Shown: in pieces, positions 8,525 to 17,377 of the stretch
Numbering within the stretch: position 1 is the first letter of the stretch
How the letters are laid out: the number at the start of each line of letters is the position of its first letter
Source of the DNA: CAYLLN01 sp964384375
GTDB lineage: Bacteria > Planctomycetota > Planctomycetia > Pirellulales > Pirellulaceae
DNA length: 64,000 bases
Direction of reading: 5' to 3'
NCBI GenBank assembly: GCA_964384375.1
Contig: CAYLLN010000015.1
Location: 1-64,000 of the forward strand
Translations under genes and position numbers: made by a program
The notes under the pieces: model-generated
Database searches by the model: none
What the model was told of the DNA's origin: nothing
What the model saw: only the letters and a program-made list of their open reading frames with translations

Positions 8525-9730
8525 CTATCGATCGATTTCCCCCATCACCACGTCGAGTGAGCCGACGATCGCCGGGACATCGGCAATCAGGCAACCGCGG
8601 CAGAGCTCGTGAGTGACCGAGAGGTTGCAGAACGAGCTGCTGCGGGCGCGGACGCGCCAGGGGATCGAGTTGCCGTCGCTGACGATCATGAAGCCCATTT
8701 GGCCGCGGGGAGCTTCGGTTTCGAGATAAGCTTCCCCCTTCGGGAGTTTCGCAGTGAGCTTGATCGGCTCGCCCCAGTTCCCTTGGGCGGTGCTGTAGCG
8801 GTCGATCGCCTGGCGGACGATGTCGATGGCCTGCACCACTTCCAACATGCGGACGTAGAACCGATGCCAACAATCGCCGAGAACAGCTTCGGGCGGGACC
8901 GGCGGGTAGTTGTGGTCCTTGGGGTAGTGGCCGTTCTTCTGCACGATCACTTCGAACGCGTAACCGTCGTACATCTCGGTGTAGCGCTCTTCGCCGTCGC
9001 GGCGCAGGTCGTAATCGACGCCGCTGCCGCGGAGGACCGGGCCGGTGCAACCGTAGTCGAGGGCCATTTCAGGCGAGAGATAGCCGATATTGGCCGTTCG
9101 CTTCACGAAGATCGCGTTCGTCGTGAGCAGGGCGTGATACTCCTGAATCACCGGCTCGAACTGCTTGAGGAACGCCTCGCACTTCTGCAGCCAGCCGCGG
9201 GGCAGGTCGGCCGTTGCGCCGCCTGGGGTCAGATAGCTGTACGTGAGCCGGGCGCCGCAAACTTCCTCGAAGAGGTCGAGAATTTTCTCGCGTTCGCGGA
9301 AGGCATACAGGAACGGACTGAATGTTCCAAGGTCCAACCCATACGCACCCATGCCGACGAGGTGGCTGGCGATGCGCCCCATCTCGGCGATAATCACGCG
9401 GAGGTGGCGAGCCTTGTCGGGGAGCTGATAGTTGAGCAGCTTTTCGACGCACAGCGCCCAGCCGAGATTCATGTTCATCCCGGCGAGATAGTCCATGCGG
9501 TCGGTGTAGGGAATCCACTGCCGCGGCGTCAGATTCTCGCCGATCTTCTCGGCGCAGCGATGCAGGTAGCCTATGTGCGGCACCGTTTCGGAGACGATTT
9601 CGCCATCGGTCCGCAGCACGAGCCGTAGCACTCCGTGGGTGCTGGGGTGCTGCGGCCCCATGTTGACGAGCATTTCGTCGGTGCGAACGTCGAATTCAAC
9701 GACGCGGGGGTCATCAAGCGTGAGAGGCAT
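8525..9730 (-). CDS. nuoD: NADH-quinone oxidoreductase subunit D
   Basis: The 49-kDa subunit of respiratory complex I, in the peripheral arm at the quinone site. 401 residues. Conserved blocks include MGPQHPSTHGVLRL near the start, HRCAEKIGE, DRMDYLAGMNMNLGW, GAYGLDLGTFSPFL and the C-terminal AIVGSLDVVMGEIDR. The ATG at 9730 lies 9 bases downstream of the nuoC stop. In this genome nuoC and nuoD are separate genes, unlike the fused nuoCD of Escherichia coli. Confidence 0.97.
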   Translation of the reverse strand: MPLTLDDPRVVEFDVRTDEMLVNMGPQHPSTHGVLRLVLRTDGEIVSETVPHIGYLHRCAEKIGENLTPRQWIPYTDRMDYLAGMNMNLGWALCVEKLLNYQLPDKARHLRVIIAEMGRIASHLVGMGAYGLDLGTFSPFLYAFREREKILDLFEEVCGARLTYSYLTPGGATADLPRGWLQKCEAFLKQFEPVIQEYHALLTTNAIFVKRTANIGYLSPEMALDYGCTGPVLRGSGVDYDLRRDGEERYTEMYDGYAFEVIVQKNGHYPKDHNYPPVPPEAVLGDCWHRFYVRMLEVVQAIDIVRQAIDRYSTAQGNWGEPIKLTAKLPKGEAYLETEAPRGQMGFMIVSDGNSIPWRVRARSSSFCNLSVTHELCRGCLIADVPAIVGSLDVVMGEIDR

Positions 9731-9739
9731 GGCAGTGAA

Positions 9740-10261
9740 TTACCTTCCGCGAATCCCGTGGTATTCAAGCGGCATTTCGTAGTCTTTGCGGAGCGGGTGC
9801 CCTTCCCAGTCTTCCGGGCAGAGGATCCGTCGCAGGTCGGGATGGCCGGTGAACCAGACGCCCGACAGATCATAGACCTCGCGCTCGTGCCAGTCGGCCG
9901 TGCGCCAGACGCCGGCAACGGAGGGAACTTCTGGCAGCTCGCCGGGGACGTCGTCGCGCCAGCGGGGAAGCATCACCTTCACGACGAGCGAGTGCTTTTT
10001 GCTCACGCTCGACAGGTGGTAAACGACTTCGAGGTGCGGCTGGAAGGCGGCTTTGGCGGCCTTCTTGAGATCGGGCTCGAAGTAATCGACGGCCGTGATG
10101 CAGTTGAGCAGCTCGAACTTCAGCTCCGGATCGGTCTTCAGAAACTCGCAAACTTCGACGAGCGCCGCCGGGGCGACTTCGATCCACGGGTCAATCGCCT
10201 GAGCGTTGACGCCGGTGATCTTGCTGCCGAACTTCTTCTGCAATCGGTCGAGAACGGCCAT
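9740..10261 (-). CDS. nuoC: NADH-quinone oxidoreductase subunit C
   Basis: The 30-kDa subunit of complex I, which packs against NuoD. 173 residues. The family signature near the C-terminus is clear: ADWHEREVYDLSGVWFTGHP, then LRRILCPEDWEGHPLRKDY. It stands between nuoA (48 bases upstream) and nuoD (9 bases downstream). The expected nuoB gene between nuoA and nuoC is absent. Confidence 0.96.
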   Translation of the reverse strand: MAVLDRLQKKFGSKITGVNAQAIDPWIEVAPAALVEVCEFLKTDPELKFELLNCITAVDYFEPDLKKAAKAAFQPHLEVVYHLSSVSKKHSLVVKVMLPRWRDDVPGELPEVPSVAGVWRTADWHEREVYDLSGVWFTGHPDLRRILCPEDWEGHPLRKDYEMPLEYHGIRGR

Positions 10262-10309
10262 GGCGATCTAGCAGGGACGAATGACGAAAGACAAATGACT
10301 AGCAACTGC

Positions 10310-10984
10310 CTAGGCGGAGAGAACAGCTTCTTCGGCCAGCGGGTCGTCGGCCGTGGGCCGGTTGCTGGCGATGGCCCGCTCCTGGCTGACGGCGCGGACC
10401 CAGTCGAGGTCGCCGCGCTTCCAGACGTAGGCAAAGCCGATCATCAGCACGGCAAAGAACGCAGCAATATCGACGAGTGTGAGCCAAGCGAGTTGCCGCG
10501 CCCCTTGGTGGACGACCTCAGCCGACTTGGTCAGTTCATCGCCGGAACTGATGTCGGCCGCGAGCGACGGCGGCACTGTCGTCGGCGCGGTTGGATTGCG
10601 GACGCCCATTTCCTGATAGAGCAGCTTCGCGGTCGGCGTCAGGGCGAGCGAGCCGTCCTTTGCACGCTCGACAACCGGGAGATTGGCTTCCGCGAGATTG
10701 TTCGCCTTGCCGAAGACGGTGGCCCAGGGGAAGAAAAACGCGACTTCAACATCGAAGATGATGAACAGCAAAGCGACGACGTAAAACCGCAGATCGAACT
10801 GCACGAAGCTGGAACCGATCGTCGGCTCGCCGCACTCGTAGATTTCGAGCTTGTCGGCATTGGGGTCGTGCGGCCGCAGGAATTTGCCAACGAGCAAGTT
10901 GACGAACAGAAAGCCGACGCCAACGGCGGCGAAAATCGCGAGGTAAGCGACGATGCCGATGGAAGATGCAATCGCAGGCGACAT
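10310..10984 (-). CDS. nuoA: NADH-quinone oxidoreductase subunit A with large internal loop
   Basis: Membrane subunit of complex I. The three helices and the conserved YECGEPTIGSSF and FYVVALLFIIFDVEVAF segments identify NuoA. At 224 residues it is far longer than the usual 115-150: about 70 hydrophilic residues (roughly 93-165) lie between helix 2, ending FPWATVF, and helix 3, LVDIAAFFAVLMIGFAYVW, which leads to the conserved GDLDW. The insert has no recognisable domain. The reading frame stays open throughout, so the insert is real and not a frameshift. It is the first gene of the nuoA-C-D group. Confidence 0.95.
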   Translation of the reverse strand: MSPAIASSIGIVAYLAIFAAVGVGFLFVNLLVGKFLRPHDPNADKLEIYECGEPTIGSSFVQFDLRFYVVALLFIIFDVEVAFFFPWATVFGKANNLAEANLPVVERAKDGSLALTPTAKLLYQEMGVRNPTAPTTVPPSLAADISSGDELTKSAEVVHQGARQLAWLTLVDIAAFFAVLMIGFAYVWKRGDLDWVRAVSQERAIASNRPTADDPLAEEAVLSA

Positions 10985-11086
10985 GGAGCCGGCTCAGCAG
11001 CGAAGGGTGGGCCTCGTGAATCATTTCACGAAGCGTATAACCCGCGATTGTAAGCAGTTACGGCCAGATCGCAAGGACAGGATGGA

Positions 11087-11557
11087 TTACGCGCGGTCTG
11101 CTTCATCATCCAGATCGAAACCTTCTGAGCCCACTCCGGCCACGAGTGGCTGGCGGCCGCGGAAACCAGCATCGAGCTCGTGCCAATGCAGCACTTCGCT
11201 CTCGCCCAGCCGCCAGCAGAGATAGACGATGCGGCCGTCCATTTCGGAGGGAAAATCGACCAATCCTTCGAGAGCACCCTTGGCCTCGACGCCCAACTCC
11301 TGCAACTCCTGCACGTAACCTTGCAGCCGCTCAGTGTCTTTCTCAATCTCCGCCTCAATCTGTGCTAATTCTTCGGCATACGGATCGCCTGGCTTCGCCT
11401 CGCGGCCGGCTGTGAGCAGTGCGACGCGATGCCGACGTTCCATCACCTCGCGAGCCAGCGTGGCGAGGTCCGTGGTGATCGCCCGCACAAGCGGCAACAT
11501 GGCGTTGGCCTGCTCGATGGTGAAGAGACGGGCGGGGCGGTAATCGGCAACCGACAT
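11087..11557 (-). CDS. DUF2203 family protein
   Basis: A 156-residue soluble protein matching the DUF2203 pattern: an N-terminal FTIEQANAMLPLVRAI segment, a charged central coiled-coil-like helix (EELAQIEAEIEKDTERLQ), GVEAKGALEGLVDFPSEMDGR and the C-terminal YLCWRLGESEVLHWHELDAGF. The function of the family is unknown. The ATG at 11557 is preferred over a start at 11581 because it begins just before the conserved motif. It is located between nuoI and nuoA on the same strand, with gaps of 143 and 102 bases; membership of that operon is possible but unproven. Confidence 0.85.
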   Translation of the reverse strand: MSVADYRPARLFTIEQANAMLPLVRAITTDLATLAREVMERRHRVALLTAGREAKPGDPYAEELAQIEAEIEKDTERLQGYVQELQELGVEAKGALEGLVDFPSEMDGRIVYLCWRLGESEVLHWHELDAGFRGRQPLVAGVGSEGFDLDDEADRA

Positions 11558-11700
11558 GGCTCGTTCCTTGCGTGCAACCAACTGGCAGTCACAGTGCCTC
11601 TACCAGGGAATTCGCTCCGCCAAGTACTGATATTCCCTACGCTTTAAGATAATCGGCCACGCGGTTATTGCCAGCCGATTGCGCGCGGCCGTTACGCAGG

Positions 11701-12228
11701 CTACTGATTCGGTCCGCCATGCACCGGCTCCACGATCACCTTCGACTCGGAAACAGCCGTCGGATTGAGCGTTGCCTTGCCCCAGGCAACCTCAACCGGA
11801 AGACGCGAGAAATCGACGATGCATCCATCGCGGCTGTAACACGAAAGGTCGTGCGTAGCGCCCATGAAGATGCAATCGACCGGGCAGGGCTCAACGCAGA
11901 GTGCGCAAAACATGCACTTGCTGTAGTCGATTGTGAAGCCCGTGACCTTGAACCCCTTCGCACCTTCGACGCGCTCCTTGCCGATATAGATGCAATCGAC
12001 CGGGCAGGCCTTGGCACACTGGTCGCAGGCGATGCACGTCGTCAGGTCGTAGCGGTGAAAGCCGCGATAGCGAGCGGCGAGCGGAACCGGCTTTTCCGGG
12101 TACTCAAACTGCTCGGTAAACGTGCCCCGGTCGGGTCGGTACGTGATGAGCCAGTACCGGAGCGTCACCCACATGCCGTGACCGACCGTATAGACTGCTT
12201 GCCAAATGTTCCAGAGCCAATTGCCCAT
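11701..12228 (-). CDS. nuoI: NADH-quinone oxidoreductase subunit I (two 4Fe-4S clusters)
   Basis: The peripheral-arm ferredoxin-like subunit that passes electrons through clusters N6a and N6b to NuoB. 175 residues. Two complete cluster motifs are visible: CIACDQCAKACPVDC and CMFCALCVEPCPVDC. The ATG at 12228 has an AGGA sequence at a suitable distance upstream and begins with a normal NuoI N-terminus; an in-frame TTG at 12276 would add 16 residues and is less likely. It lies upstream of nuoA on the same strand but separated by the DUF2203 gene, so gene order differs from the classic nuoA-N operon. Confidence 0.95.
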   Translation of the reverse strand: MGNWLWNIWQAVYTVGHGMWVTLRYWLITYRPDRGTFTEQFEYPEKPVPLAARYRGFHRYDLTTCIACDQCAKACPVDCIYIGKERVEGAKGFKVTGFTIDYSKCMFCALCVEPCPVDCIFMGATHDLSCYSRDGCIVDFSRLPVEVAWGKATLNPTAVSESKVIVEPVHGGPNQ

Positions 12229-12715
12229 GAAGTCCTGCTCGGTCGCAAAGTGCCTGGGTCGTTCGCGCTCAGTCAACTGCTAGTGCTTGCTGGATTATAG
12301 GGACGGGGCGAAGCGTCGCAAGCGTGGCAACAAAGGGGTTTCAGGTGGACGTTCAAGACTTCCGTAGCAGTAAGATCAGCGTCCAAAGTTGAAATCTCGA
12401 CAACTTCTGTAGCAATTTCACTAGAATCACTCGGCAACCGTGTCCCGCCTGTTTTTCAGCTTCCGGGTCAGATTTTGTCAGTCAAAACGCCCGTTTTTCC
12501 TGAAATTCAGCGTCCAGGGTTGTCAGGAATTCTTGACTCCTGCAATTCGCAATCCACAATGAAGGGAAGGCGTGTTGCGCCCGTAGGTTCGCACGTCCGG
12601 ATTGCGGCAAAACCCAACAAACGCCGCACCGCGAACGTTGGCCTGGCAGCCCTGAGCACCTCGTGAGGAGTCTGTCGGCCCCGGCGACCTGCACGCGCAA
12701 GGAAAGGAAGTCGCC
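12229..12715. other. intergenic region upstream of csrA
   Basis: About 490 bases between divergent nuoI and csrA, with no gene I can support. It is noticeably richer in A and T than its surroundings between 12340 and 12570. Two similar stretches occur (CAGCGTCCAAAGTTG near 12380 and CAGCGTCCAGGGTTG near 12508). TCGACA near 12399 and TAGAAT near 12421 could form a promoter, but the spacing is too long to be confident. A csrA leader with binding sites is plausible here. Confidence 0.55.
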
Positions 12716-12937
12716 ATGTTGGTCCTGTCCCGGAAAAAGAACGAAAGCATCGTCATCAACAATGACATCACCATCGTCGTGGTGGAAATCCGCGGCGATA
12801 AGGTGCGGCTCGGTGTCGAAGCGCCCAAGGAGGTGCCGGTCCACCGCCGCGAAGTCTATGATGCGATCAAGCGGAATGCCCCCGTCCAGGGTGTCTCACC
12901 GGCTGAAGCCGCGTCGTCCGACGGCAGCCCGTCGTAG
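12716..12937 (+). CDS. csrA: carbon storage regulator CsrA
   Basis: Small RNA-binding dimer that controls translation by binding GGA sites in mRNA leaders. 73 residues. The start MLVLSRKKNESIVIN and the segment VEIRGDKVRLGVEAPKEVPVHRREVY contain the family's RNA-contact residues (L4, R6, V42, R44-type positions). The C-terminal tail of about 20 residues is variable, as usual. An AGGAAGG stretch directly upstream (about 12702-12709) is a strong ribosome-binding site and contains a GGA triplet, so autoregulation is possible. It is not next to flagellar genes, where csrA is often found. Confidence 0.96.
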   Translation: MLVLSRKKNESIVINNDITIVVVEIRGDKVRLGVEAPKEVPVHRREVYDAIKRNAPVQGVSPAEAASSDGSPS

Positions 12938-12976
12938 GTTGTTTGGCAGCCGCGGCAGCCGGATCGCTTCGTTCCA

Positions 12977-14095
12977 TCACTGCTGCCGTAACGATTTCAG
13001 CATCTGCTCGACCACGGTTGACCGATTCGCGCCCGGCTGCTTCAACTGGTCGGTGAATTTGCGAACCTGTTCGTCGGTCGCATCTTTTCCTGTCGCCGAT
13101 TTGGCGACATCGCGCACGTAAGCGTCAGGATTGCTACCGCGGCGGTCATAAGCCTCGCTACCGCCGAGGATTTGAGCCTCGACTTCTTCCTGCGACATTC
13201 CCTCTTCGAGTTGCTCGCGCCACGCAGCGACTTCGCGCGTGCTCGGATTGCGACCGAGGTGCGAGCGATACCAGTTTGTTGGATCGAACACGGGTTGCTC
13301 ACGGTTGGCCCGTAATGTCACACGGTTGACGTTGTTCGGCCGGGCGGGGAAGGGCTCGAGGTCGGTCGTATAAACGCGCGGCCCGTCGTAGATCATCGCT
13401 TGGGCGGCATACTTGCGGCCGGGACGCGAGGTGAAGTCCAAACCGAAGTTGAGGGGGAATTGCCCCGGTCGCCGTTCGACTTGGCGTGCCACGACGAAGA
13501 ATCTCCCCTGACCATCCGCCACATCCAGAATGCGTGCTACCTGGATGGCATTGGACGACAGCCGCACGTTCGTTCGATTCTCGATGACGCCGCGCACAGA
13601 AATCTGATCGTTAGAGCCACCACCGCCTCCGCCCCCGCCGCTCAAGCCAAAATCGATGAAATTGTTGAGCAGGCGGCCGTCGCGATTCCGCATCACGAGA
13701 AGCGTTACGCGGCCGCGGCGATCGACGTTGCGAGCCAGTTCGTCCCCGAGGTCATAGAGCAACCCATCGACGTAGCCGACTTGAAACCCGCTGACTGTGA
13801 CAATGATGTCTCCCTGCGACAAACCATTGCGTTCAGCCACACCGCCACGGACGACATTTGTCAGTTGCACGCCCGTATCGAGATTGCGAACCTGCACACC
13901 AAGTTGCCAGCGGTTTGGCCGGAAGTCGTCGTCGGGAAAGTGACGCGGCGAAGCGCCAAACGAACTCCCTCCGAAGGAGCCTTCGCCTGCGGCAGGCCCG
14001 CGGGTTCGCCCTTCGACCTGGCTCCAGGCGATGGCGGGAATGGTCGTCACGAGCAGGATCGCGGCGGCAAGTCGGATCGAATGCGAAATGAGCAC
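12977..14095 (-). CDS. secreted protein with PDZ and YbaY-like domains
   Basis: A 372-residue exported protein. The GTG at 14095 is chosen because AAGGGG stands upstream at normal distance and it opens a signal peptide (LAAAILLVTTIPAIAWSQ). A PDZ domain spans about residues 62-145 (VVRGGVAERNGLSQGDIIVTV). After a glycine run (about 150-160) a YbaY/YscW-type beta domain follows (VRGVIENRTNVRLSSNAIQV to AAQAMIYDGPRVYTT). The last 100 residues hold helical segments with WYRSHLGRNPSTREVAAW, similar to DUF4214-type repeats. Lacking a protease domain, it is probably a scaffold. It follows the PstS-like gene after 11 bases. Confidence 0.75.
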   Translation of the reverse strand: MLISHSIRLAAAILLVTTIPAIAWSQVEGRTRGPAAGEGSFGGSSFGASPRHFPDDDFRPNRWQLGVQVRNLDTGVQLTNVVRGGVAERNGLSQGDIIVTVSGFQVGYVDGLLYDLGDELARNVDRRGRVTLLVMRNRDGRLLNNFIDFGLSGGGGGGGGSNDQISVRGVIENRTNVRLSSNAIQVARILDVADGQGRFFVVARQVERRPGQFPLNFGLDFTSRPGRKYAAQAMIYDGPRVYTTDLEPFPARPNNVNRVTLRANREQPVFDPTNWYRSHLGRNPSTREVAAWREQLEEGMSQEEVEAQILGGSEAYDRRGSNPDAYVRDVAKSATGKDATDEQVRKFTDQLKQPGANRSTVVEQMLKSLRQQ

Positions 14096-14106
14096 GACAC
14101 GGCCCC

Positions 14107-15093
14107 TTACTTGTTGGTGTTCCAGCCCAGGCGATCCAGCTGCGTATTGAGCTGCGGACGAGACAGCGGCAAAAAGCCGTCGGTCACCACGTCGGCCTGA
14201 CCGCGACGACTGAGTGCGAACCGCACGAGTTCTGCTTGCAAGCCGCTGACTGGTTTTTCGTCGGAATGGCGGACGACAATGTGCAGGCTGCGAACGAGCG
14301 GATACTGGCGGCGAGCCACCGCCTCGTCGGTTGGTGCGACCGCCGGTTGTTCCTCGTCGAGCCGCAGCGGAACGATCTTTACCTTCTCGCCGGCAGCGGT
14401 GCGTGTGACGTAGCCGATCGCGTGCTTGTCGGCCGCGACGGCAGCCGTAACTTGGGCGTTGGTCAGAAACTCCGTCACTGGGCGTTCCTTTTGACCCTCG
14501 TCGAGCAGCCACGCGCGAAATGTGCTGCGCGACACCGAATCGTGATCACGGCCGATGGCCTTCACTGGCAGTTTTTCCCAGTCCCCTGTTCCGCCGACTT
14601 GTCCCCACGCAGGCTCGGCATCGCCCGCTCCGTATGCCGCCTGCAATTGCTCGCGGGTGATTTCTTCGAGCGGATTTTCGGGATGCACCACAATCGCGAG
14701 CGCATCCTGACCCACGACCAGCCCGACAACAGCCGCACCTGCCTCTTTGAGCTTTGCCGTTTCAGCCTCCGTGAGCGGCCGGCTCATCAGAGCAACGACC
14801 GATTCGCTCTTGGGCAATGCCTCGAGCGCCGTTTCGCTGCCGCGACAGTCGAATTCAAACTTCGCTTCGGGATGAAACCGCGACAGACCACGCACCCAAT
14901 GCTCGGCAATCGGCTGCATCGTGTCGCTGCCGACGATCCTCACCGTGCCTATGGCAGTTTCCTCGGGAATGTACGGCGGAGCAGGCGAGACGAATACCGC
15001 CGCCGGTTCCTGGGCCTGCGACACAGCCACTAGGCCGCTGCCAACCACCATGCCAACCGCAAGCATCCAGCGGCCGGCCAACGTTCCGAGCAT
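14107..15093 (-). CDS. PstS-like phosphate-binding substrate-binding protein
   Basis: A 328-residue exported protein of the PstS / PBP-like 2 family. After a signal peptide ending near SQAQ, the sequence GTVRIVGSDTMQPIAEHWV matches the phosphate-binding start of PstS, with FDCRGSETALEAL, VALMSRPLTEAE and VVGQDALAIVVHPENPLEEIT as further family blocks. The ATG at 15093 has GAGGG upstream and is preferred to the ATG at 15108. No pstC, pstA or pstB gene is nearby, so it may serve a distant transporter or act as a binding protein on its own. It probably forms a transcription unit with the PDZ protein. Confidence 0.82.
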   Translation of the reverse strand: MLGTLAGRWMLAVGMVVGSGLVAVSQAQEPAAVFVSPAPPYIPEETAIGTVRIVGSDTMQPIAEHWVRGLSRFHPEAKFEFDCRGSETALEALPKSESVVALMSRPLTEAETAKLKEAGAAVVGLVVGQDALAIVVHPENPLEEITREQLQAAYGAGDAEPAWGQVGGTGDWEKLPVKAIGRDHDSVSRSTFRAWLLDEGQKERPVTEFLTNAQVTAAVAADKHAIGYVTRTAAGEKVKIVPLRLDEEQPAVAPTDEAVARRQYPLVRSLHIVVRHSDEKPVSGLQAELVRFALSRRGQADVVTDGFLPLSRPQLNTQLDRLGWNTNK

Positions 15094-15847
15094 GGCGAAG
15101 TCCCTCATCTCGCGAGGAGTGTTCCGGTCCGAAGAGTCCTATCATGGTAGCATTGCGGCCAATGGAAATGGCAGCGGACGATCCTACCGCTGTAGAGTCG
15201 CAACCAAGGAAGGAATCGCGGATGACGCGGATCGCGCGGATGAGGCAGAGAAAGGGAGCCACGGATGAAACACCGATCGAACCCAGCGTGGCCCAGCCGC
15301 AACCGACGTGGTATTCGTCGGTCCCCGCGAAGACTCTTAACGCAAAGTGGCAAAGGTCGCGAAGGCCGCAAAGGGGCATGTCCTTCGCTCTTCGCGGCTT
15401 TGCGATCTTTGCGTTGAATTCGAAAGACGCCGCGTCGTCGAGCGCATTCGCGTATTTCGGACGCGGAAAAGCGCCTTCCCATCCGAGACATCTGCGTAAT
15501 CCGCGGTTCTTTTTTGCGGGACGTGCGGCTGGCGGTCGCCTAAAGCGGGCTGGTGCACGGCATGGTCGCTACAGCCGCGCTATTCAGCCGCGATTTCAGC
15601 TGAATATGGCCGCTCGGTCAGTTTCGCTTCAGATGCGAATTGACGAGCGAGCCGCTTGACGTAGTTTTCAGATGCTCGCCAGCGATCCCCACCGAGGACG
15701 AGCCATCAACGAGGCTTTCTCACCCCCGTGTTGGGCGGGCCTGGTCTTCATCGGCCAGGTCCGCCTTTTTCGTTTCTTGCAGCAGAAATCGCAGGAAATC
15801 GAGGAACCGCGCGACCACTGGTCGCGGCTATGTCGTCAAGCTGGAAG
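15094..15847. repeat. gene-free 750-base region with dispersed repeat remnants
   Basis: No credible gene. 15225-15300 and 15425-15515 hold decayed fragments of a repeat with GCGGATGACGCGGAT and ATCTGCGTAATCCGCGGTTC; the latter closely matches ATCTGGGCAATCCGCGGTTC near 63308. Between them, 15335-15420 contains an inverted pair: CTTAACGCAAAG...CGCGAAGGCCGCAAAG and CTTCGCGGCTTTGCGATCTTTGCG. The region reads as nested palindromic debris. The TPR lipoprotein gene ends at its right edge. Confidence 0.6.
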
Positions 15848-17050
15848 CTATTCCAGTGGCGGGAGCGGTTCGATGCCGGCGACCGGCGCGGGGGCAGCGT
15901 CGGCGGCGGTGCCCCAGTTGGTGCTGCCGCCGTAGGTGGGCGTTTGCGTTTGCGACTGGGGAACCTCGCTCGGCTGAATCGGGCCGATGTCGTCGCTCAC
16001 GCTATAGGTAGCCGCACCAGAATTAGGGCCGGCCGAGGTTTGCGTCTGCGACTGCGGTGCCGGCTCGCTGATCGCCGGACCCGGCGAAATGCGCGGGGCG
16101 TACATCGGCGTCGATACCGGCGTGGCGTTGAGGCGGTTGTCTGCCGTTTGTGCGGCGGCTCCGCCGGTCAGAGCGGCGAGCATCTCGTGAGCCGGGCCGA
16201 GCGTGCTATCGGTGGCGACAGCCTGCTGCAAGTGGCTGATGGCGAGTTGGTTCTGCCCCTTCTGCTGCAAGAGATACGCCAGGTTGTAGTGAGCGACCGC
16301 GGGCGGATTGACGGCCGTGAGTTGCCGGAGGGCATCGTCCGGCCGACCCATTTCGACCATCACCGTCGCCAGGTTATTGCGGTACTTCGGATTGGCCGGC
16401 TGCAGGGCGATCGCGCTGTTCAGGCATTCGGTCGCCTTGGCCCACTGCTGTTGGCGGGCGTAACAGAGGCCAAGGTCGTTATGCACGAGTGCCGTCTTGG
16501 GATGCACCTTGATCGTTCGCTGATAGGTTTCAACCGCAGCAGCCCCGTTCCCTTGGCGATCGTGCAGGCGGGCGAGGCTGATCATCGCCGTCAAGTCGTT
16601 TGGCTCGGCCTTCAGGGCCTGTTCGTACTTTTGCTGCGCTTCGGCGAGCTTGTTCTGGTTTTCGAGCAAGCGGCCCGCGGCAACGAACGCCCCAGCGCCG
16701 ACCTTTCCGGTCTTGCTGGCCAGGCTGGTCGGGTCGTCCGTCTCGGTCTTGGGCTTCACTGTGAAAGCTGAGGAAACTGCGCTCGTCGTCTTATTCCACG
16801 ACGAGGCGAAGAAGCCTTCCTCGCCCGCTTGCGCGGTTCCCCCCATGCCGGAGGTTGCAGGCTTGTTCCCGAATTCTTTGGCCAGCCCTTCGTACTTCTG
16901 GCGGCCGACATCGGGGGACGACGCGACGGAGGAATCGTCCTTGTTCCAAAATGCGAGGCCACCCATCGGCGATTTGCAGCCGACGAGTCCGCTGCCGACA
17001 AGACCGCCGCCAACGAGCAGGGCGACGCCGAGCTTGCGGTGAATGGACAC
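15848..17050 (-). CDS. TPR-repeat lipoprotein
   Basis: A 400-residue lipoprotein. The GTG at 17050 has a perfect GGAGG ribosome-binding site six bases upstream and opens a lipoprotein signal peptide with lipobox LVGC. Residues of about 95-290 form tetratricopeptide repeats, for example ALKAEPNDLTAMISLARLHD, KTALVHNDLGLCYARQQQW and NPKYRNNLATVMVEMGRPD. The C-terminal 100 residues are low-complexity and rich in proline, serine, threonine and glutamine. Expected location is the outer or inner membrane facing the periplasm, as a protein-protein scaffold. No specific partner can be named from the neighbours. Confidence 0.82.
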   Translation of the reverse strand: MSIHRKLGVALLVGGGLVGSGLVGCKSPMGGLAFWNKDDSSVASSPDVGRQKYEGLAKEFGNKPATSGMGGTAQAGEEGFFASSWNKTTSAVSSAFTVKPKTETDDPTSLASKTGKVGAGAFVAAGRLLENQNKLAEAQQKYEQALKAEPNDLTAMISLARLHDRQGNGAAAVETYQRTIKVHPKTALVHNDLGLCYARQQQWAKATECLNSAIALQPANPKYRNNLATVMVEMGRPDDALRQLTAVNPPAVAHYNLAYLLQQKGQNQLAISHLQQAVATDSTLGPAHEMLAALTGGAAAQTADNRLNATPVSTPMYAPRISPGPAISEPAPQSQTQTSAGPNSGAATYSVSDDIGPIQPSEVPQSQTQTPTYGGSTNWGTAADAAPAPVAGIEPLPPLE

Positions 17051-17191
17051 GAAGCACCTCCATGTGCAGGGGGGACGGCCGCGAGCGAGCGACCGCTGGG
17101 CGGATGCTACCAAGAGAACATTCCGCACCGTCGTCATCATCGTCGCATGTGAACGAGCGGCTGCAATGGAAATCCGTAGGTCCCGTCGTTC

Positions 17192-17272
17192 GGGGTGGCT
17201 GTGGGTCGCGCAGCGAACCACGGTCATAGGACGCCGATTCGCCGTGGGCGGCTGCGCCGACCACAGCCACCC
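17192..17272. repeat. 80-bp hairpin element, copy 1
   Basis: An imperfect inverted repeat with ends GGGTGGCTGTGG and CCACAGCCACCC and about 32-base arms. A second copy lies at 18311-18390 in the same orientation, with only a few differences, around a gene of 226 codons. Size, structure and lack of coding capacity fit a MITE-like or REP-like element. Confidence 0.85.
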
Positions 17273-17300
17273 TTCGCACAACTCTTGGCCTGCTAGCAAA

Positions 17301-17338
17301 CAAAAACGCGGCCCGGACCATTCGTTGGCCCGGGCCGC
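17301..17338 (-). terminator. Rho-independent terminator of the glycine-tailed protein gene
   Basis: On the minus strand, a GC-rich stem (GCGGCCCGG pairing with CCGGGCCGC, 17308-17338) is followed at once by GTTTTTG. It lies 40 bases after the stop codon at 17378. Stem plus T-run is the classic intrinsic terminator layout. Confidence 0.8.
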
Positions 17339-17377
17339 GCTGAATCATTCTGACGTTCCTGGCAGCGTGCTCGCGGG

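Noticed and set aside
9635..11053. Long plus-strand frame of about 470 codons over nuoD, nuoC and nuoA
   Set aside because: It is antisense to three well conserved genes; the high GC third codon position of those genes keeps the opposite frame open. Its protein has no domain or signal.
12482..12844. Minus-strand frame of 120 codons across the csrA start
   Set aside because: Overlaps the conserved csrA codons and its leader; no family match.
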